Shown one piece after another: positions 1-5,972 of a DNA stretch of 5,972 nt. Both the position numbers and the translations under genes were made by a program. Each line of letters opens with the position of its first letter. Within the stretch, counting starts at the first letter, position 1. Source of the DNA: Alphaproteobacteria bacterium (GTDB taxonomy: Bacteria > Pseudomonadota > Alphaproteobacteria > Micropepsales > Micropepsaceae); NCBI GenBank assembly GCA_003131925.1, contig PKWC01000209.1, positions 1,122 through 7,093 on the forward strand, in the 5' to 3' direction. The notes beneath the pieces are model-generated. The model saw nothing but the letters and a program-made list of their open reading frames with translations. It was not told the origin of the DNA and searched no databases.

Positions 1-70
1 CCACGATGGGGGAGGAAAAAAGGGCGCGGACTCGGTTTCTCTTAGGTAGTGAGACAGTGCAAAGGGATCG

Positions 71-100
71 CGCGTATCGGCGCGTAATAGCGCCTACGCG
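71..100 (-). terminator. Stem-loop over the sodB stop codon, possible terminator
   Basis: CGCGTA (71-76) pairs with TACGCG (95-100), and inside it GGCGC (79-83) pairs with GCGCC (90-94). This gives an 11-bp stem with a 2-nt bulge (77-78) and a GTAATA loop. The sodB stop codon (94-96) lies in the stem. No T-tract follows on the minus strand, so this is not a classical intrinsic terminator. It could protect the sodB mRNA 3' end or help Rho-dependent termination. The fold is read directly; the function is inferred. Confidence 0.4.
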
Positions 101-738
101 GCGGCGCGGACGGGGTGGTCTTCACTGGCGAGATTCTCTGCCGCGAATTCCCAGTTCAGCTTCCCGATCACGGCCTCAAGATATTTTGCGCGGACGTTCT
201 GGTAGTCGAGATAATAGGCGTGCTCCCACACATCGACGGTCAGAAGACAATTGGTATGGCGCGCCATCGGATCGAGCGCGTTGCCCGTCTTCGCGATCGA
301 GAGCTTTCCCGCGCTCGACACGAGCCACGCCCAGCCGCTGCCGAACTGCTCCGTGCCGGCCGCGGCGAATTGCTTGAGCAGCGCGTCGAGCCCGCCAAAA
401 TCGCGCTCGATCGCCTGGGCGAGCTTGCCGTCCGGTTTCGATGCGTGCGGCGAGAGGCTGCGCCAGTAGAAATCGTGGTTCCACACCTGCCCGGCATTGT
501 TGAAGATTTTCTTCTCTTGTTCCGTCTCGCGGCCGGCGGTCGTGCGGACGATCTGCTCGAGTTTCATGTCGGCGTAGCGTGTTCCCGCGACGAGCTTGTT
601 GAGCGTCTCGACATAGGTCTTGTGGTGCTTGTGGTAGTGAAATTCGACGGTGCGCGCAGAAATCGCAGGCGCGAGTGCATCTTCATCATAGGGCAAAGGC
701 GACAGCTCAAAGGGCTTGGACATCGAGGGCTTGGACAT
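94..738 (-). CDS. sodB: Superoxide dismutase, Fe type
   Basis: This cytoplasmic enzyme converts superoxide to oxygen and hydrogen peroxide. It is 214 residues, slightly longer than E. coli SodB. The four metal ligands are visible: His34 (in FHYHKHH), His88 (NNAGQVWNHDFYW), Asp169 and His173 (DVWEHAYY). Two positions that separate the iron from the manganese type favour iron: Gln84 in NNAGQVWNH, and Ala154 in GNALDP where Mn enzymes carry Gln. There is no signal peptide. Start: the ATG at 738 has GGAG (746-749) 7 nt upstream. An in-frame ATG at 723 sits in a 15-bp tandem duplication and lacks its own ribosome site. A longer reading from 774 is less likely. The gene is divergent from the Crp-type regulator at 1083 and ends in a stem-loop. 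Family certain; Fe preference is by residue pattern only, and cambialistic use cannot be excluded. Confidence 0.96.
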   Translation of the reverse strand: MSKPSMSKPFELSPLPYDEDALAPAISARTVEFHYHKHHKTYVETLNKLVAGTRYADMKLEQIVRTTAGRETEQEKKIFNNAGQVWNHDFYWRSLSPHASKPDGKLAQAIERDFGGLDALLKQFAAAGTEQFGSGWAWLVSSAGKLSIAKTGNALDPMARHTNCLLTVDVWEHAYYLDYQNVRAKYLEAVIGKLNWEFAAENLASEDHPVRAAA

Positions 739-740
739 CG
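711..740 (-). repeat. Perfect 15-bp tandem duplication across the sodB start
   Basis: AGGGCTTGGACATCG occurs twice without a gap, at 711-725 and 726-740. Read on the minus strand, each unit contains CG-ATG-TCC-AAG-CCC-T, so the protein begins MSKPSMSKPF, with the start codon and first four codons duplicated in frame. Only the outer ATG (738) has a well-spaced Shine-Dalgarno site. Confidence 0.95.
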
Positions 741-745
741 GGGAA

Positions 746-749
746 CTCC
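746..749 (-). promoter_or_regulatory. Ribosome binding site of sodB
   Basis: GGAG on the minus strand, 7 nt before the ATG at 738 and 22 nt before the duplicated ATG at 723. It therefore selects the outer start codon. Confidence 0.7.
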
Positions 750-844
750 GCTGGAGGATGGCAACGACGCGCACCGCAGGAGGGTCGACTCGGACCTCTC
801 ATTGCCGTTGTCCGGCTCTTTCAAGCGACGCGCGCCACTGATTC

Positions 845-869
845 AAAGCCCGAGAAAAGCGATAGTTCC
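845..869 (-). promoter_or_regulatory. Weak sigma-EcfG-like promoter candidate upstream of sodB
   Basis: On the minus strand GGAAC (869-865) is followed after 17 nt by TTT (847-845), preceded by C. The alphaproteobacterial EcfG pattern is GGAAC-N16-CGTT, so this is one base off in the -10 core. It lies about 107 nt before the sodB start. The mismatch hits a core base, so this is only a candidate. Confidence 0.25.
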
Positions 870-915
870 CCACTTTCCGCGGGAACCTGCCGGAGGGCGC
901 AAGCCGTCCGACATG

Positions 916-976
916 GCTGCAAACACACCGCGCGAGACGAAACCGCAACGAATCCTTCCGTTCGTTCGTTTGCAGC
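916..976. repeat. Perfect 9-bp inverted repeat in the sodB-crp intergenic region
   Basis: GCTGCAAAC (916-924) and GTTTGCAGC (968-976) are exact reverse complements separated by 43 nt. They lie 107-167 nt before the regulator start and 178-238 nt from the sodB start. The pair could form an RNA stem in a leader, or be two half-sites for a looping or dimeric regulator. It does not resemble the TTGAT-N4-ATCAA Fnr/FixK box. The rest of the divergent region (739-1082) holds no ORF that I accept. Confidence 0.4.
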
Positions 977-1071
977 ATTGAGTCTCGTCGCGGGCCAAGA
1001 AGGGGCGGCACGCGCGCTGGGACGAACCGCGAGAGGATCGCGCTTGTCGACCGCCGGAACGCAAGGCATGC

Positions 1072-1075
1072 GGAG
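1072..1075 (+). promoter_or_regulatory. Ribosome binding site of the Crp/Fnr-family gene
   Basis: GGAG 7 nt before the ATG at 1083. The alternative in-frame ATG at 1068 has only AAGG at 1063-1066, 1 nt away, which is too close, so 1083 is preferred. Confidence 0.65.
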
Positions 1076-1082
1076 AACCACC

Positions 1083-1850
1083 ATGGAACGCTGGCGCGCC
1101 CTGGGGCTCGATACGTCGCCTCACGCCGATCTGATTGCGCAGCGGCTCTCGCATTTCGCCGAACTTTCTGGCCGAGAGATCGCGCTTCTCGAATCGCTCG
1201 CTCAGCACACCGACGAATCGGCGGCGGGAACCGAGTTGATCCGGGAAGGCCAATCGCTCGATTCCCCCCGGCTCATGATGGCGGGCTGGGCCTGCCGGTA
1301 TCGGACCCTGCCCGACGGGCGGCGCCAGATATTCAAATTCATTCTGCCGGGCGACCTCTTCGGCTTCTGTCTTCGGCCGAAGGCCGTGGCGCTCACTGCG
1401 ACGATCGCATTGACGCCGGTGGTGACCGCCGACGCCTCGCCCTTGGCCACCGCGATCACCAAGGATGCGGCGTCGCATCCGGGACTAACCCAGGCCTGCT
1501 ACGCAACCGTCGGCCTCAATGAGGCATATCTCCTCAATCAGCTCGTGCGCGTGGGGCGTCAAACAGCCTATGAGCGCACCGCGCATTTCATCCTCGAGAT
1601 CCGCGAGCGGCTTTCGATGGTGGGGCTGGCCGGCGAAGCCAGCGTGGCGATCCCGCTGACCCAGGAAATCATGGCCGACGCACTAGGCTTGAGCGTCGTG
1701 CATCTCAACCGCACGCTGCAGCAGCTGAGGCGAAATCAGCTAATCGAATTCAAGGGCGGGATGGTGCGGCTGCTGCAACCGCAACGCCTTGCCGAAATCG
1801 CCAATTTCCGCGCCCCGCACGTAACCGAGACCGCGCGCGCCGCGGCGTAG
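1083..1850 (+). CDS. Crp/Fnr-family transcriptional regulator
   Basis: A 255-residue cytoplasmic DNA-binding protein of normal family length. The N-terminal cyclic-nucleotide-binding-like beta-barrel spans about residues 24-120, with the typical elements GTELIREGQ (49-57) and a stretch ending in ILPGDLFGF (87-95). A long dimerisation helix follows (about 140-180), then a winged helix-turn-helix (about 190-232), whose IPLTQEIMADALGLSVVHLNRTLQQL region contains the turn and recognition helix. The three cysteines (71, 96, 139) do not form an Fnr N-terminal iron-sulfur cluster, and I cannot show that the pocket binds cAMP, so the signal is unknown. The ORF is open upstream to 675, but that part runs antisense to sodB and is rejected. 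The gene is divergent from sodB, so it could control sodB or itself. Its stop lies 15 nt from the convergent treS stop. Confidence 0.92.
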   Translation: MERWRALGLDTSPHADLIAQRLSHFAELSGREIALLESLAQHTDESAAGTELIREGQSLDSPRLMMAGWACRYRTLPDGRRQIFKFILPGDLFGFCLRPKAVALTATIALTPVVTADASPLATAITKDAASHPGLTQACYATVGLNEAYLLNQLVRVGRQTAYERTAHFILEIRERLSMVGLAGEASVAIPLTQEIMADALGLSVVHLNRTLQQLRRNQLIEFKGGMVRLLQPQRLAEIANFRAPHVTETARAAA

Positions 1851-1865
1851 GCCACAGTCCCCTTC

Positions 1866-5120
<3,255 letters not shown>

Positions 5121-5128
5121 GCTCAGTT

Positions 5129-5133
5129 CTCCC
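5129..5133 (-). promoter_or_regulatory. Ribosome binding site supporting a GTG start of treS
   Basis: GGGAG on the minus strand, 8 nt before the GTG at 5120. No comparable site precedes the ATG at 5171, and the residues between the two starts do not resemble any conserved TreS segment. Confidence 0.6.
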
Positions 5134-5267
5134 GCACAGGCTCGGCGCGCCGGGACGGCCTGCCCAGCCATTCAGGGCGATCGATGCTACAGAGTTTGAA
5201 GAACATTCCGACCTCGCCCGGTGCAACGCGACCGTTTTCCCTGCAGCGGAAGCCGCCCGATTTCTCT

Positions 5268-5292
5268 AACCGGAAGCACGGTCCGAGGTTCC
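5268..5292 (-). promoter_or_regulatory. Sigma-EcfG-type general stress promoter for treS
   Basis: On the minus strand GGAACC starts at 5292, and the core GGAAC (5292-5288) is followed after exactly 17 nt by GTT (5270-5268). This matches the alphaproteobacterial general-stress consensus GGAAC-N16-CGTT, except that G replaces C just before GTT. A start site near 5261 would give a leader of about 140 nt to the GTG at 5120, or 90 nt to the ATG at 5171. Trehalose genes are commonly under this sigma factor in Hyphomicrobiales. The match and spacing are seen; the function is inferred. Confidence 0.65.
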
Positions 5293-5479
5293 CGGCAGAG
5301 GGCGAAATCCGGAACTCGCGCCGCTCCGCCCGGCGCGTGCAATTCGCCGGGTTTGTGGTCAGCGAAGTGTGGGACATTCCCCGACATGTAGCCATGCGGC
5401 GGACCATTGGCAATCTTGCCTGAGACGAGACGCGACTGGACATAAGGGCCGGCGAGCCGTTCAGAATCCGGGCCGGATC

Positions 5480-5486
5480 GGAGGAG
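5480..5486 (+). promoter_or_regulatory. Strong ribosome binding site of the ABM gene
   Basis: GGAGGAG directly before the ATG at 5489, with 4 nt between GGAGG and the start. It is the strongest ribosome site in the window and fixes this start against the longer frame opening at 5369. Confidence 0.8.
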
Positions 5487-5488
5487 CG

Positions 5489-5779
5489 ATGGAGCTTTTC
5501 ATCTTTGCCCGTTTTCACGCCCGCGAGCACCAGGAGCAAGGTGTCGCCGCCGCGCTGCGCGACATGCTCGGACCTGTCCGCGTGGAATCGGGCTGCCTCA
5601 CGATCGGCGCGTTTCGATCTACGCGCGATCCCCGACTCTTCTTCATCCATTCGCGGTGGGTCGATGAAGAAGCCTTCGATCGTCACGCCACCCTTCCGCA
5701 CACAGTCAAGTTCCTCGAAAGCGTCCGGCCCCTGATCGATCATGAGCTCGACGTCGCGCGGACAAGGCCGGTTGGTTAG
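5489..5779 (+). CDS. Antibiotic biosynthesis monooxygenase (ABM) fold protein, possible quinol monooxygenase
   Basis: A 96-residue protein with the size and layout of a single ABM ferredoxin-like domain, which normally works as a dimer and oxygenates quinols or polyketide-like aromatics without a bound cofactor. The pattern is visible: an opening beta strand LFIFARFHA (3-11), a helix (12-28), VESGCLTIGAFRST (32-45), a strand into FFIHSRWVDEEAFDRH (51-66), then LPHTVKF (69-75), matching the family E-x-W-x-D-x-x-A-x-x-x-H...PH pattern. His66 and His71 are the conserved-type histidines. There is no signal peptide or membrane segment. It is divergent from treS with no other partner in view. The substrate cannot be told; YgiN-like quinol chemistry is only an analogy. 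Confidence 0.85.
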   Translation: MELFIFARFHAREHQEQGVAAALRDMLGPVRVESGCLTIGAFRSTRDPRLFFIHSRWVDEEAFDRHATLPHTVKFLESVRPLIDHELDVARTRPVG

Positions 5780-5850
5780 CCGAATGTATCGAACGAAAAA
5801 ATGTCGTGACCAACGCAACGCACGGACGACGAAATAACAAAGCCCGAGTG

Positions 5851-5924
5851 GCCCCTCACCCATTTCGGTGCAGTAGCGAAGCCTCGAATGTTTCCCCTCT
5901 CCCACGAGGGGAGAGGGGGCCCCC
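5851..5924. repeat. Intergenic hairpin repeat element
   Basis: The element starts with GCCCCTCACCC (5851-5861) and ends with a perfect 10-bp stem: CCCCTCTCCC (5894-5903) pairs with GGGAGAGGGG (5909-5918) around the loop ACGAG. The right arm runs into a second palindrome, GGGGGCCCCC (5915-5924), that competes for the same G-run. The CCCTCACCC...CCCTCTCCC...GGGAGAGGG layout resembles dispersed intergenic repeats of Hyphomicrobiales. It lies 72 nt after the ABM stop and may form its mRNA 3' end, although no T-tract follows. Confidence 0.65.
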
Positions 5925-5958
5925 GCGCTGATTTCCCGCTGCCGATGCAAGACTCCGA

Positions 5959-5972
5959 TTCCCCTCTCCCCT
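5959..5972. repeat. Start of a second repeat copy, cut by the window edge
   Basis: TTCCCCTCTCCC (5959-5970) repeats exactly the left arm of the preceding hairpin (5892-5903). The sequence then runs off the window, so the pairing arm is not seen. Two copies side by side suggest a small cluster. Confidence 0.5.

Larger units (their letters stand above)
5121..5488. other. Divergent intergenic region between treS and the ABM gene
   Basis: A 368-nt stretch without a gene I accept. It holds the treS ribosome site (5129-5133), the EcfG-type promoter (5268-5292) and the ABM ribosome site (5480-5486). Open frames crossing it on both strands show no domain resemblance. For the ABM gene only a weak TTGCCT (5416-5421) to ACATAA (5440-5445) pair is visible, too poor to call as a promoter. 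Confidence 0.6.

Noticed and set aside
958..971. Short GTTC repeat (gttcgttcgttt) as a phase-variable tract
   Set aside because: Fewer than three full units and no gene frame depends on it.
115..981. A 288-residue plus-strand frame over sodB
   Set aside because: It is a shadow of sodB with no family resemblance.
675..1082. N-terminal extension of the Crp-type regulator
   Set aside because: It overlaps the sodB start in antisense, is unlike the family, and the ATG at 1083 has a better ribosome site.
5416..5445. Possible sigma-70 promoter of the ABM gene (TTGCCT to ACATAA, 18-nt spacing)
   Set aside because: Both boxes match poorly, and such pairs are frequent by chance.
5123..5950. A 275-residue minus-strand frame across the ABM gene and the treS upstream region
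   Set aside because: It reads antisense to the ABM gene, begins in the hairpin repeat (giving APSPLVGEG, the usual translation of such repeats) and shows no domain.

Overview
This GC-rich window most likely comes from an alphaproteobacterium, probably of the Hyphomicrobiales. The main reasons are a sigma-EcfG-type general-stress promoter in front of treS (this sigma system is alphaproteobacterial), the look of the Fe-superoxide dismutase and of the Crp-type regulator, and a CCCTCTCCC/GGGAGAGGG intergenic repeat of a kind I associate with these genomes. The genus cannot be fixed from this sequence.

There are four protein genes in two divergent pairs. From left to right: an Fe-type superoxide dismutase (94-738, minus strand) with a stem-loop over its stop codon; a 344-nt divergent intergenic region; a Crp/Fnr-family regulator (1083-1850, plus); a 15-nt convergent gap; a 1084-residue trehalose synthase-maltokinase fusion (1866-5120, minus); a 368-nt divergent intergenic region holding the EcfG-type promoter; a small antibiotic-biosynthesis-monooxygenase (ABM) fold protein (5489-5779, plus); and a non-coding tail (5780-5972) with one hairpin repeat and the beginning of a second. 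There are no tRNAs, rRNAs, CRISPR arrays or insertion sequences.

The common theme is stress physiology. SodB detoxifies superoxide, TreS interconverts maltose and the stress protectant trehalose, and the treS promoter points to general stress control. The ABM protein is often associated with quinone or redox chemistry. The Crp-like protein could regulate its divergent neighbour sodB, but nothing in the sequence proves this.

The most unusual observation is in the fused maltokinase domain. The GH13 trehalose synthase half has every catalytic residue. The kinase half keeps its HGD aspartate and its lysine, but the metal-binding DFE-type aspartate is Asn, the HLGQ glutamine is His, and the nucleotide loop and RWF-G-K motif also diverge. 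No glgE is adjacent. The fusion may have a dead or repurposed kinase half. I see no clear sign of a wholly new multi-gene system here.
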